From JAEUHO01 sp046350655 (GTDB lineage: Bacteria; Planctomycetota; PLA2; JAEUHO01), in assembly GCA_046350655.1 (NCBI GenBank), contig JAXMAB010000005.1, positions 496,001-560,000 on the forward strand: 64,000 nucleotides of DNA, given 5' to 3'. The translations under genes were made by a program, and so were the position numbers. Under the pieces are notes generated by a model. That model was given only the letters and a program-made list of their open reading frames with translations. It made no database searches and was not told where the DNA came from. The first letter of the stretch is position 1; the number at the start of each line of letters is the position of its first letter. Below, piece after piece: positions 27,088 to 35,621 of this stretch.

Positions 27088-27396
27088 CGGGATCTCGCAG
27101 GAGGAGCGGAGATGTACGTAGAGGCGGCTGCGCGCCCCTGGATAGCATTACGCGTGCCGTTGCCGCGGAAGATGCAACGCAAGTGTCGCACCCCGACGTC
27201 CCTGGCGCGAAACCCCCGGTGAATCCTCGGGTTGCGGCCGACGACCCGTCGGGGACGCAAGGCCCGCCGGCCGCCGGGCCTCGCGTCCCGGACCCTCGCC
27301 TGGGGGATCCTCCCCACACGCCCGGTAGAACCGGACCCACTCCGGTCCCCGATGGATACCGCGGGATGCCCCCGCGCGCCCCCGGCGGCGGGGCCC
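27088..27396. other. 309-bp spacer with AT-richer patch and a palindromic repeat
   Basis: No gene seen. It separates the aminotransferase stop from the ccs operon start, both on the minus strand. It contains the palindromic repeat at 27252-27290 and, at about 27130-27185, the most AT-rich stretch nearby, including GTAATGCTAT on the minus strand. That could be a -10 region for the ccs/electron-transfer genes, but no convincing -35 is visible. Confidence 0.4.
27252..27290. repeat. Dispersed palindromic spacer repeat, copy 3
   Basis: Left arm GGGACGCAAGGCCCG (27252-27266) and right arm CGGGCCTCGCGTCCC form a near-perfect palindrome with one mismatch (A for G in GCAAGG). Located downstream of the aminotransferase gene. 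Confidence 0.7.
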
Positions 27397-28725
27397 CTAC
27401 TCGTCGTCCAGGTGGCTCATCGGGCTGCGGACGACCCGCTCGACGACGGACGCGAGGAGGTCCATCTCTTCCTCTGTGGAATACAAGTACATCGAGGCCC
27501 GGAGGTTGTTCTTCGCCGTCCCCGCCGCGTCGAAGCGCCGGTGGAGGTAGGCGTTCACGCAGAACATCCCCTTGCGGAGCATCAGGTTGTGCTCGACGTC
27601 GCCGAGCCGCTCGATCGCGTTCAGGACGGCGCCGACGGGCGAGGTCATGGTGACGATGCCCCCCCGGAGCTCCGGGTCGCGGGGCCCGAGCAGCCAGAAC
27701 CGCTCGTCCTCGAGGGGGAGCAGGCGCTCCGTCAGCCGACGGTTGAGCGCGCGCTCGTGGGCCGCGATCGCGTCGAGGCCGACGCGGCGCGTGACGTAGT
27801 CGATGGCCGCCGCGGCGCCCAGGATCCCGGCGTAGTCCTGCAGGCCCGCCTCGAAGCGGGCCGGCGGCGGCTTGTACACGACGCGGTCGTGCCAGGTGTC
27901 GCGGACGGTGTCGCCGCCGACGACGAACGGCGCGACGCGCTCGAGCGCGTCGTAGCGGCCGTAGAGGGCGCCGACGCCCGAGGGCCCGCACATCTTGTGG
28001 AGCGAGAACGCGAGGAAGTCGACGCCCAGCGCGCGGACGTCGACGCGCCGGTGCGGGACGCTCTGCGCGCCGTCGAGGACGAGCACGCCGCCGACGCGGT
28101 GGACGGCGTCGGCCACCGCGCGGAGGTCCGCGTCGGGGATCGTGGTGCCGTCGAGGTTGCTCGCGTGGCCGAGCGCGACGACCTTCACGCCCGGCCGGAT
28201 CGCCGCGAGCGCGCGCGCGAGGTCGAACGCGCCGTCCGGCGCGAGGTCGAACGTGCCGACGACCTCGAGGGCGGGGTCGCCCGCGCGCGCGCGCAGGCGC
28301 CGCTCGGCCTCGAGCCACGGCACGAGGTTGCTGTTGTGCTCGCGCTCCGACAGGAGCACGCGGTCGCCGGGCTCGAGCGGGAAGCCGTGCGCGACGATGT
28401 TGAGCGCCTCGGTCGCGTTGCGCGTCCAGACGAGCTCGTCCGGGCGCGCGGCGTTCACGAGCCGCGCGAGCGCCTCGCGCGCGGCGGCCTCCTCGGCCTG
28501 GAGCTCCTCGGCGAACCAGGAGTGGAGTTTGCGCGCGCCCTCGCTCCGCCCGCCGCCGCAGGTGGGGAAGTCGGTGTAGTAGCGCGTCACCGCGTCGATG
28601 ACGGCGCGCGGGCGCAGCGTCATGCAGGTGTTGTTGAGGTAGACCGGCGGCTTGCCGTTCCGGCGGCGGGCGAGGGCCGGGAAGTCGGCGCGGAGCGCGC
28701 GCAGGTCGGCGGGCGAGAGCGTCAT
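27397..28725 (-). CDS. Class V aminotransferase / cysteine desulfurase-like protein
   Basis: PLP enzyme of the cysteine desulfurase/SufS-like fold, 442 residues. Visible features are the N-terminal YLNNTCMTLRPRAV, cofactor-binding TRNATEALNIV near 105 and SEREHNSNLVPW near 130. DGAQSVPHRRVDV (PLP Asp and Gln) lies near 220, and FSLHKMCGPSGVGALYG near 240 carries the Schiff-base Lys. The SufS/IscS catalytic-Cys loop is not obvious; FDAAGTAKNNLRASMYLY near the end has none. It may therefore act on another substrate or as a selenocysteine lyase-like or carbamate-type enzyme. The ATG at 28725 is preceded by TAGGAT and 8 bases with no Shine-Dalgarno, suggesting a nearly leaderless mRNA. Confidence 0.85.
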   Translation of the reverse strand: MTLSPADLRALRADFPALARRRNGKPPVYLNNTCMTLRPRAVIDAVTRYYTDFPTCGGGRSEGARKLHSWFAEELQAEEAAAREALARLVNAARPDELVWTRNATEALNIVAHGFPLEPGDRVLLSEREHNSNLVPWLEAERRLRARAGDPALEVVGTFDLAPDGAFDLARALAAIRPGVKVVALGHASNLDGTTIPDADLRAVADAVHRVGGVLVLDGAQSVPHRRVDVRALGVDFLAFSLHKMCGPSGVGALYGRYDALERVAPFVVGGDTVRDTWHDRVVYKPPPARFEAGLQDYAGILGAAAAIDYVTRRVGLDAIAAHERALNRRLTERLLPLEDERFWLLGPRDPELRGGIVTMTSPVGAVLNAIERLGDVEHNLMLRKGMFCVNAYLHRRFDAAGTAKNNLRASMYLYSTEEEMDLLASVVERVVRSPMSHLDDE

Positions 28726-28733
28726 CGGGCCGG

Positions 28734-28784
28734 ATCCTATCCCGCGCCGGGCCTCGCGTCAGGAGGGGGCGCGTGCCGTACGAT
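28734..28784. promoter_or_regulatory. Divergent -10 elements between aminotransferase and cyclophilin genes
   Basis: On the minus strand TAGGAT (28739-28734) lies 8 bases before the ATG at 28725. On the plus strand TACGAT (28779-28784) lies exactly 6 bases before the ATG at 28791. Both fit -10 hexamers whose transcripts start at or next to the start codon. A right-half copy of the spacer repeat (CGGGCCTCGCGTC) lies between them. Confidence 0.5.
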
Positions 28785-28790
28785 GGCGCG

Positions 28791-30539
28791 ATGCGCCCGT
28801 CCGCCCGCGTCCCGGCCCTCCTCGTCGCGTCGCTCCTCCCGCTCGTCGCCGCGCCCCGCGCCCGCGGCGCCGACGCCCCGGCCGCGCCCGCCGCCCCGGC
28901 CGACGTCGCCGTGCCCGCGGGCATCCCGATCACGCTCGACGGCCGGCTCGACCCCGGCGAGTGGGCCGACGCCGCGCCGGTCGCGCTCGGCGTGCCCGGC
29001 CTGACCGTCCGGACGAAGCACGCGCGCGGCGCCTGGATGTTCGGGCTCGCGCTCCCCGACCGCTGGCCGCTGCGCCACGACCTCCGGCTGTACGTCACGC
29101 CGGCGCCGCCGGCGGGCGCCCCCGACGAGGCGAGCCGGTACGACCGTCCCGGCTCGTCCCTCCTCGACGTCGAGCCGAACGAGCACAACCGGCCCCACGC
29201 CTTCCTGCAGGTGCGCGTGGCCCCGCCCGACGGCCCGCCCCGCTGGACGCGGACCGACGACCGCGCGCTCGTGCGCTTCGACGGCCTGCGCAAGGCCGCG
29301 ACGGCCGAGGTCGTCGTGCCGCTCGACGTGCTCGGCGTCACGGGCCGCGACGCCGCGTCGCTGCGGTGGACGCTCGCGTGGTCGATGCCGGGCCGCACGC
29401 CGTCCCTCGTGACGTTCCCGGCCGGCCTCGACCTCGGCGCCGCCGCGCCGGGCACGCTCCCGCAGGACTTCGCGTCCACCGCGCGGTGGGCGCGGACGAC
29501 GTTCGCCGAGCCCACGGGGCCCGGGCTCTTCCCGAAGGCGACGCTCGACGCGCTCGTGGCGGAGAGCCGCGAGCTGACCGAGCGCGGCGAGCGCGCGCAC
29601 CGCACCGTCCTCGCGCTCCTCGGCGCGTTCGACGAGCAGCCCGTCGAGCCGACGAAGGTCGACGCGCCCCTCGAGGCCGCCCTCGACGACCTGCGCTGGC
29701 TCTCGCTGCGCGAGCCGTGGAGCCGCGAGGACGGCCGCGCGTTCGCCACGGCGCTGTGGAAGCTCAACCGCGCGCCCGAGGCCCTCGGCGTGCTGCGCGC
29801 CATGGTGGGCGACGCGCCGTGGACCGACCACCTCGAGGAGCTGCGGCTCGCGGCGATGGTGGCGCAGGGCGCGGAGCGCTTCGAGGAGGCCGAGGCGCTC
29901 TGGACGACGCTCGCGGACGCGCTGCCCCCCGAGGCCGCGGGCACGTACCGCCGCTACGCGACGACGGTGAAGGAGGTCGCGGCGCAGTACCGCGCGACCC
30001 TCGAGGCGCGGAAGGCCGACGACGCGAAGGACGACCTCCCGCTCGTGCTGCTGCGCACGAGCCGCGGCGACGTCACGCTGCGGCTCCTCGAGGACGACTG
30101 CCCCGAGGCCGTCAAGCACTTCGTCCACCTCGTCGAGGCGACGAAGACGGCGGACGGCGTGCCGTTCTACGACGGGACCCGCTTCCACCGCGTCGTCGGC
30201 GCGGGGCTCGTGCAGGGCGGCGACCCGACGTCGCGCGGCGAGGGCTGCGCGACCGCCGGCAGCGGCGGCTCGCCGTGGACCATCGCGCCGGAGCCGAACG
30301 CGCGGCACGGGATGTTCCGCGGCTCGGTCGGCTTCGCGATGGCGCTCGACCGCCGCATCCGCAGCCAGTTCTTCGTGATGACGACGCCGAAGCCGGAGCT
30401 GGCCGCCGACGGCTTCGCCTGCTTCGCGACGGTGGTCGCCGGCATGGACGTCGTGGACCGCCTGCAGCAGTGCGACACGCTGATCCAGGCGAAGGTCCTC
30501 CGCAAACGCGACCACGCGTACGTCCCGGAGAAGCGGTAG
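28791..30539 (+). CDS. Exported cyclophilin-type peptidyl-prolyl isomerase with N-terminal CBM9/DOMON-like domain
   Basis: 582 residues with a signal peptide (ARVPALLVASLLPLVAAPRARG). Residues ~40-210 start ITLDGRLDPGEWADAAPV, the pattern of CBM9/DOMON-like domains. A helical middle of about 190 residues resembling TPR-type segments follows. The C-terminal ~160 residues are cyclophilin: LLRTSRGDVTLRLLEDDCPEAVKHF, YDGTRFHRVV, QGGDPTSRGEG, GFAMALDRRIRSQFFVMTTP, and FATVVAGMDVVDRL near the end. The F/M/Q active-site core is present, so periplasmic prolyl isomerase activity is likely. The start is the ATG at 28791, six bases after TACGAT. An AGGAGG at 28761 is too far away to be its ribosome-binding site. 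Confidence 0.88.
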   Translation: MRPSARVPALLVASLLPLVAAPRARGADAPAAPAAPADVAVPAGIPITLDGRLDPGEWADAAPVALGVPGLTVRTKHARGAWMFGLALPDRWPLRHDLRLYVTPAPPAGAPDEASRYDRPGSSLLDVEPNEHNRPHAFLQVRVAPPDGPPRWTRTDDRALVRFDGLRKAATAEVVVPLDVLGVTGRDAASLRWTLAWSMPGRTPSLVTFPAGLDLGAAAPGTLPQDFASTARWARTTFAEPTGPGLFPKATLDALVAESRELTERGERAHRTVLALLGAFDEQPVEPTKVDAPLEAALDDLRWLSLREPWSREDGRAFATALWKLNRAPEALGVLRAMVGDAPWTDHLEELRLAAMVAQGAERFEEAEALWTTLADALPPEAAGTYRRYATTVKEVAAQYRATLEARKADDAKDDLPLVLLRTSRGDVTLRLLEDDCPEAVKHFVHLVEATKTADGVPFYDGTRFHRVVGAGLVQGGDPTSRGEGCATAGSGGSPWTIAPEPNARHGMFRGSVGFAMALDRRIRSQFFVMTTPKPELAADGFACFATVVAGMDVVDRLQQCDTLIQAKVLRKRDHAYVPEKR

Positions 30540-30654
30540 GGCGTCCCGGCGGGGCGCGGCGGACCCCGCGGGGGGACGCAAGGCCCGGTGCGCGGCGCCC
30601 CCGGCGGCCCGCGGGCCCCGAGGCGAGGCCCCGGGGCCGGCGTTCCTACGTACG

Positions 30655-32205
30655 ATGCGCGGCGTGCACGCCGGACGACTCGCCCTGGCCGTCCTCGGGG
30701 TCCTCCTGCCCCTCGCGGCGGCGGTGCGCCCCGCGGCCGCCGACGACGTCGGCGACCTCGTGGACGCGTACCGCGCCACCATCGGCCGCCGCGACGACGC
30801 GGCGTACGCGAAGCAGGAGGCGACGCTGACCGCGCTCGCCGACCTCCGGACGCCCGTCGCGCAGCGCGCCGTGCGCCGCCTCCTCGACGAGGGCCGCGCG
30901 GCCTCCCCGGGCGGCGTGTCGGACCGCCGCCGCCTCGTGCTGCTGCTCGCGGCGTTCGTGCGCCACGGCGCCCCCGAGGACCTCGACGCGGCCCTGCGCA
31001 TCGTGGAGGGCGAGCGCGACGCCGCGCTCGTCGCCGCGGTCCCGCGGATCGTCGGGGGGATCCAGGGCCCCGCGACCCGGGAGCACCTGCGCGGCGCCGC
31101 GTTCCGCCGCGCGGTGCCGGCCCTCAAGGCGCGCCTCGCCCGCGCGCTCGGCGCGTCGGGCGACCGCGAGGCCACGATCGCGCTCGTCGCCGCGCTCGGC
31201 GACCCCGACTTCGACGTCCGCGCGGAGTCGCTGTTCGCGCTCGGCGAGCTGCGCGACGAGAGCGCCTACCCGAACATGGCGGTCTTCCTCTCGAGCGACG
31301 ACCCGCGCCTGCGCGAGGTGGCGGCGCGCGCCTTCGGCGTCCTCGGCGCCCCCCGCGCGGTGCCCGCGCTCGCGCGCGCCCTCGACGACCCGGCGCCGCG
31401 CGTCGTGGAGTCGGCGGCGACGTCGCTGGGCGTGCTCGGCGCGCCCGCGGGCGTGCCGCCGCTCATCGACCGCCTCGCGAAGACGCACGGCGCCGACCTC
31501 CGCCTCGAGGAGGCGCTCGAGCGCGCGCTGTCGCGCCTCACCGGCAAGACGGACCTCGGCGCCGACGCCGCGCTCTGGCGCGCGTGGTGGGCCGAGCACA
31601 AGGACGACGCCGCCCCGCGTCCCGAGCCCGACGCCCCGACGACCGTCGCGGGCCCGCGGTACTACGGCTTCCCCGTCCGCACGAGCCGCGCCGTGTTCGT
31701 GCTCGACGTGTCGCGCAGCATGGGCTGGAACGGCCGCCTCGAGACCGCGCAGACCGAGCTCAAGCAGGTCCTCGCGCACCTGCCGCCCGCGACGAAGTTC
31801 AACCTCGTCACCTACAGCGACACGGCCGTCGCGTGGAGCGACACCCTCGTCCCCGCGACCGTCGAGAACGTGCGCCGCGCCGCGCGCTTCGTCGACCGGC
31901 TGCGCCCGGTCAACGCGACGAACGTCTGGGACGGCCTCCGCGTCGCCATGGCCGACGAGGCGGTGGACACCGTGTTCTTCCTCTCGGACGGCTCGCCCAC
32001 GGCGGGCGCGATCGTCGACCCCGACGCGATCCTCGCGGAGCTCGAGGCCATGAACCGCTGGCGCCGCGTGCGCTTCCACACCATCGCGCTGACGCGCGGC
32101 GAACCGCCCGCGATGTTCGCGGGCAGCGAGGACCCGGTGGCCGCCGCGTCGTTCATGGCGCGGCTCGCGAAGGCGACCGACGGCACGTTCCGCGAGGTGA
32201 AGTAG
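30655..32205 (+). CDS. Exported HEAT-repeat plus von Willebrand A domain protein
   Basis: 516 residues. A signal peptide (LALAVLGVLLPLAAAVRPAAA) is followed by HEAT/PBS-lyase repeats from ~60 to 300 (GDREATIALVAALGDPDFDVRAESLFALGEL; LREVAARAFGVLGAPRAVPALARALDD). A VWA domain runs from ~340 to 510 with the MIDAS motif DVSRSMG (DxSxS), a Thr in NATNVWDGL and an Asp in FFLSDGSPTAG. This combination is common in planctomycetes, usually of unknown role; it is metal-dependent protein binding by analogy. The in-frame GTG at 30664 lies 7 bases after TACGAT and may be the true (leaderless) start, which would remove three residues. It is convergent with rsmB. Confidence 0.88.
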   Translation: MRGVHAGRLALAVLGVLLPLAAAVRPAAADDVGDLVDAYRATIGRRDDAAYAKQEATLTALADLRTPVAQRAVRRLLDEGRAASPGGVSDRRRLVLLLAAFVRHGAPEDLDAALRIVEGERDAALVAAVPRIVGGIQGPATREHLRGAAFRRAVPALKARLARALGASGDREATIALVAALGDPDFDVRAESLFALGELRDESAYPNMAVFLSSDDPRLREVAARAFGVLGAPRAVPALARALDDPAPRVVESAATSLGVLGAPAGVPPLIDRLAKTHGADLRLEEALERALSRLTGKTDLGADAALWRAWWAEHKDDAAPRPEPDAPTTVAGPRYYGFPVRTSRAVFVLDVSRSMGWNGRLETAQTELKQVLAHLPPATKFNLVTYSDTAVAWSDTLVPATVENVRRAARFVDRLRPVNATNVWDGLRVAMADEAVDTVFFLSDGSPTAGAIVDPDAILAELEAMNRWRRVRFHTIALTRGEPPAMFAGSEDPVAAASFMARLAKATDGTFREVK

Positions 32206-32313
32206 GGACGCGGGGGGACGAGCGCGCGCCGCGCACGGGCGTCGCGCCGCGCCGGGGGACGCCCGGCCGCGGGGACCGCGAGGCCCGTCCGCCGCGGCGC
32301 CCGGCGCGCCGCG

Positions 32314-33702
32314 TCAGGGCGCGCCGTCCGCGGGCACCTCGAGCAACGCGGCGAACCCGCCGTCCGCGTCGGGGGTCGGCTCCGCGTCGAAGCCGCCGCG
32401 CCGGACGAGGCGCGGGTGGGCGGCGAGGAGGCGCGCGATGCGCCCCTCGTTCTCCTCGGGCTCGATCGAGCACGTCGCGTAGAGGAGCCGGCCGCCCGGC
32501 CGCACGAGCGGCAGCGCGCGCTCGAGCAGCGCGTCCTGCACGGCGACGAGGCTCGCGACGTCCTCGGGGCGGAGCCGCAGCCGCACCTCGGGCCGGCGGC
32601 GGAAGACGCCGGTGTTCGAGCACGGGGCGTCCACGAGCACGAGGTCGAACGACGCGGCCGGGAACGGCAGGGGCCCGTGGGCCGGCACGAGCACCGCGCG
32701 CGCGGCGGGCCCGCCGGGCGGGCGCGTCGCGAGCGTCGCCGCGAGGTGCTCCACCTTCGCGGGGTCCACGTCCGCGGCGACGACCTCGCCCTGCGGCGCG
32801 CCGGGCCTCGCGTCCCGGAGGAGGAGGTCGAGGACGTGGAGCGTCTTGCCGCCGGGCGCCGCGCAGAGGTCGAGGACCCGCTCGCCGGGCCGCGGCGCCG
32901 CGAGCGGGGCCACGCGCTGGGCCGTGCCGTCCTGCACCGCCGCGCGGCCGTCGCGGACGACGTCGAGGGCGATCGCGTCGCCGTCGGGCGCGAGGACCTC
33001 GTCGGGACCCGCGCCGGCGCGCGCGGCGACGCCCGAGGCCGCGAGCGCGGCGAGCACGTCGTCGCGGAGGCCGGGGCGCGCGCGCAGCGAGAGCGGCGGC
33101 TTCCCGCAGCCGAGCGCGAGCAGGCGCCGCGTCGCGTCGGGCCCGACGCGGGTGAGCCATCGGTCCACGAGCCAGGCGGGGTGCGCGTAGCGGACCGCGA
33201 GGTTCTCGGCGAGCGACCGGGCGGGGTCGGGGAAGACGGGGCGCGAGAGCCGGAGGGCGAACGTCCCGGGGCGCGGCAGGTCGCAGCGCGGCTGCTCGGC
33301 CCCCTCCGCCTTCCCGTTCACGGAGCGGAGGATCGTGCGGAGGACCCCGTTCGCGAACCCGGCGAGGCGCGGGTTCGTGCGGGTCTTCACCGCCTCGACG
33401 GCGGCGTCCACCGCGGCGAAGGCGGGGATGCGGTCGAGGAAGAGGGCCTGGTAGAGCGCGCAGCGCAGCGCGGCGTGGACGGCGGGGTCGAGCTTGCGCA
33501 GCGGGGTCTTCGAGACCGCGGCGAGGAGCGCGTCCAGCGTGGGGAGGCGGCGGACGACCCCGTAGACGATCTCGGTGAGGAGGCCGCGGTCGCGGGGGTC
33601 GGCGAGCTGGTCGCGGAGCGCGTCCACCGTCTCCTTCGCGCGGGTGCCGTCGCGCTCCATGGCGAGGAGGGCGTCGAGGGCGAGGTCGCGGGCGGTGGGC
33701 AC
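32314..33702 (-). CDS. rsmB: RsmB, 16S rRNA m5C967 methyltransferase
   Basis: 462 residues. An N-terminal NusB-like domain (RDLALDALLAMERDGTRA to LRKLDPAVHAALRCALYQALFLDRIPAFAAVDAAVE) is followed by a linker and a SAM-dependent RNA m5C methyltransferase domain. Motif I is LDLCAAPGGKT, motif IV with a catalytic Cys is LVDAPCSNTGVFRRRPE, and motif VI with the second Cys is LLYATCSIEPEENEG. The GTG at 33702 is chosen because similarity starts there and because TAGGGT plus 7 bases precedes it, as at other leaderless starts here. The open frame continues upstream over the neighbouring plus-strand gene and is not used. Confidence 0.94.
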   Translation of the reverse strand: MPTARDLALDALLAMERDGTRAKETVDALRDQLADPRDRGLLTEIVYGVVRRLPTLDALLAAVSKTPLRKLDPAVHAALRCALYQALFLDRIPAFAAVDAAVEAVKTRTNPRLAGFANGVLRTILRSVNGKAEGAEQPRCDLPRPGTFALRLSRPVFPDPARSLAENLAVRYAHPAWLVDRWLTRVGPDATRRLLALGCGKPPLSLRARPGLRDDVLAALAASGVAARAGAGPDEVLAPDGDAIALDVVRDGRAAVQDGTAQRVAPLAAPRPGERVLDLCAAPGGKTLHVLDLLLRDARPGAPQGEVVAADVDPAKVEHLAATLATRPPGGPAARAVLVPAHGPLPFPAASFDLVLVDAPCSNTGVFRRRPEVRLRLRPEDVASLVAVQDALLERALPLVRPGGRLLYATCSIEPEENEGRIARLLAAHPRLVRRGGFDAEPTPDADGGFAALLEVPADGAP

Positions 33703-33814
33703 CGGGCCGACCCTACCCGGCCTCGGCCGGAGCGGCACGGGGGGGAACGGGAGGTCGGGGGGTTCCACCGGCCCCGAGTTGTGGCAGGATTCCCCCCCTT
33801 CCCCGGAGGTCTCC

Positions 33815-34381
33815 ATGGCGTACGCGTCGCGAGGTGGTTCGGCTCGGGGCGGCTCCGGCCGCGGCGGGAGCTCCCGCGGGGGCGGCGGCGGCACCAACGC
33901 CATGGCCTACGGGGTCGCCGGCATCCTCGTCGTCCTGCTGATCGTCATCTTCCTGGTGATGAGCAAGAAGAAGCCCGCCGACACGCTGCCGCCGCCGGCG
34001 CCGACGCCGTCCCCGGTGGTGCCGACCGCGCCCGTGAAGCCGGGCGAGAAGCCGTTCCCGCCGATCACCGAGGCGGTGATGGCCGAGGGCCGCGAGCTGG
34101 TGCGGACGTTCGAGAAGGACGCGGCCGCCGCGGACCGCCTCTACACCGAGAGCCAGAAGCTCAAGAAGGCGGGCGACGACGCCGGCTGGCAGGCCAAGCT
34201 GCGCGAGGCGGCGAACCTCTACCACGGCATCAACGGCCGCTGGAACGACTTCGTGGACCGGCTGCCCACGGGCAACGGGTACGACACGAACGACGTCGAG
34301 CGCCACTACTTCCCGCGCGAGTCGGGCCAGGTGCAGCGGTACACGAAGCTCCTCTCCGCCATGAAGTCCGACCTGAAGTGA
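33815..34381 (+). CDS. Single-pass membrane protein with Gly/Ser/Arg-rich N-terminus
   Basis: 188 residues. The N-terminal ~30 residues are Gly/Ser/Arg-rich (RGGSARGGSGRGG). One transmembrane helix (about 32-52, VAGILVVLLIVIFLVM) follows, then SKKK on one side, a Pro-rich linker and a helical domain of ~110 residues (ITEAVMAEGRELVRTFEKD to YTKLLSAMKSDLK). GGAGG lies 5 bases before the ATG at 33815. The stop overlaps the next gene's GTG (GTGA), so the two are translationally coupled. No recognised family. Confidence 0.75.
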   Translation: MAYASRGGSARGGSGRGGSSRGGGGGTNAMAYGVAGILVVLLIVIFLVMSKKKPADTLPPPAPTPSPVVPTAPVKPGEKPFPPITEAVMAEGRELVRTFEKDAAAADRLYTESQKLKKAGDDAGWQAKLREAANLYHGINGRWNDFVDRLPTGNGYDTNDVERHYFPRESGQVQRYTKLLSAMKSDLK

Positions 34382-35229
34382 CGACGCCGACGGGCGCGAA
34401 CCCGCTCCTCTACAACACGAACGGGTTCGCCTTCCATCGCCTCGAGGACGCGGCCCGCCTCCTCGCCGACCTCGGGTACGACGGCCTCGCGCTGACGCCG
34501 GACGTCCACCACCTCGACCCGTTCCGCGCGTCGCCGACCGAGGTCGCGGCGTTCCGGCGGCTCCTCGACGACCTGCGGCTGTCCGTCGTCGTCGAGACGG
34601 GGGCGCGGTTCGTGCTCGACCCCGAGCGCAAGCACCGGCCCTCGCTGCTCGACGACGCGCCCGGGGCCGCGCGGCGCCTCGACTTCCTCCGGCGGTGCGT
34701 CGACCTCGCGGTGGACCTCGGCGCGACGGTGGTCTCGACGTGGTCCGGCTCGGGGCCCGACGACCTCGACCCCGAGGAGGGCTTCGACCGCCTCGCCGAC
34801 GGCCTCGCGCGCCTGTGCGCGCACGCGGCGGGCAGCGGGGTGCGGATCGGCTTCGAGCCGGAGCCCGGCATGGCCGTCGACACGACCGGCCAGTGGCCCC
34901 ACGTCCGCGCGGCCGTCGGCCACCCCGCGCTCGGCCTCGCGCTCGACGTCGGGCACTGCCTCGCGACCCGCGAGGGCGACCCGGCCCGGATCCTCCGCCG
35001 GTACGCCGCGGACGTCGTCGTGCTGCAGGTCGACGACCACCGCGCGGGACGGCACGAGCACCTCATGTTCGGCGAGGGCGACGTCGCGTGGCCGGAGCTG
35101 GCCGCCGCCGTCCGCGAGTGCGGCTACGCGGGCCCCGTCGAGGTCGAGCTCTCCCGCCACTCGTCCGAGGCCCCGACGGCCGCCCGCCGCTCGCGCGACT
35201 TCCTCCGCGCCCTCTTCGCCCGGGGCTGA
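34378..35229 (+). CDS. Sugar phosphate isomerase/epimerase-type TIM-barrel protein
   Basis: 283 residues, the size of AP-endonuclease-2/xylose-isomerase-like TIM barrels. Features: YNTNGFAFHRLEDAARLLADLGYDGLAL at the N-terminus, a metal-site Glu in IGFEPEPGMAVD near 165, and a metal-site Asp/His in LGLALDVGHC near 195. VVLQVDDHRAGRHEHLMFGEGDVAW near 225 carries the His-x-Glu/His cluster, and GPVEVELSRHS is the last strand. A divalent-metal isomerase or epimerase acting on a polyol or sugar is likely; the substrate is unknown. The start is the GTG at 34378 overlapping the previous stop. Confidence 0.85.
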   Translation: MTTPTGANPLLYNTNGFAFHRLEDAARLLADLGYDGLALTPDVHHLDPFRASPTEVAAFRRLLDDLRLSVVVETGARFVLDPERKHRPSLLDDAPGAARRLDFLRRCVDLAVDLGATVVSTWSGSGPDDLDPEEGFDRLADGLARLCAHAAGSGVRIGFEPEPGMAVDTTGQWPHVRAAVGHPALGLALDVGHCLATREGDPARILRRYAADVVVLQVDDHRAGRHEHLMFGEGDVAWPELAAAVRECGYAGPVEVELSRHSSEAPTAARRSRDFLRALFARG

Positions 35230-35295
35230 CGCGCCCCCCACGCCTCCGGGCGCTCGCGCCCTTCCGTGTCCGGCACCGGCGGGCACGGCAGGGGG

Positions 35296-35336
35296 CGGTT
35301 CCGCCCGTTCGGGACCGGCACCGGATGGCGGAACCG
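35296..35336 (+). terminator. Hairpin downstream of the TIM-barrel gene
   Basis: 10-bp inverted repeat CGGTTCCGCC / GGCGGAACCG with a 21-base loop, 66 bp after the stop of the isomerase-like gene. Terminator-like, without a T-run. Confidence 0.4.
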
Positions 35337-35360
35337 GCACGGGGGGGCGATCCGGTGCGG

Positions 35361-35400
35361 GGGACCGCGAGGCCCGGTGGCCGGCGGGCCTCGCGGTCCC
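35361..35400. repeat. Dispersed palindromic spacer repeat, copy 4 (perfect)
   Basis: Perfect 15-bp arms GGGACCGCGAGGCCC (35361-35375) and GGGCCTCGCGGTCCC (35386-35400) with a 10-base centre. This is the best copy of the family and defines its consensus. Confidence 0.8.
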
Positions 35401-35621
35401 GGAGGTGGGGCGGGCCCCGGATTCACGCGGGCTTCACCGCGGCCCCCGGATCCGGCCGCGGAGGGCCGGGCCGACGGTCCGGGGACGTTCCTGCCCGCCT
35501 TGTGCCGATTTCCGCGCCGTGGTGGAATCTCCGGCTTCCCCCCCGGCCCCCTGGGTCCCTGGCGCCGGCGCGTCCCCCGTCGTGACGCGCGTCGCCTTCC
35601 CGCCCTCGCGGAGTTGTCCCG

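Larger units (their letters stand above)
35230..35621. other. 392-bp spacer before tex
   Basis: No gene seen. It holds two hairpins, at 35296-35336 and the perfect palindromic repeat at 35361-35400, then Tex upstream DNA ending in a GGAG ribosome-binding site. A promoter for tex must lie in about 35405-35610, but I see no convincing -35/-10 pair. Confidence 0.6.

Noticed and set aside
28761..28769. AGGAGG as ribosome-binding site of the cyclophilin gene
   Set aside because: It is 2 bases from an implausible GTG and over 20 from the ATG; the TACGAT-N6-ATG leaderless arrangement fits better.
32314..33903. Extended N-terminus for RsmB up to 33903
   Set aside because: The extra residues are Pro/Arg-rich, overlap the divergent gene's start, and family similarity begins at the GTG at 33702.
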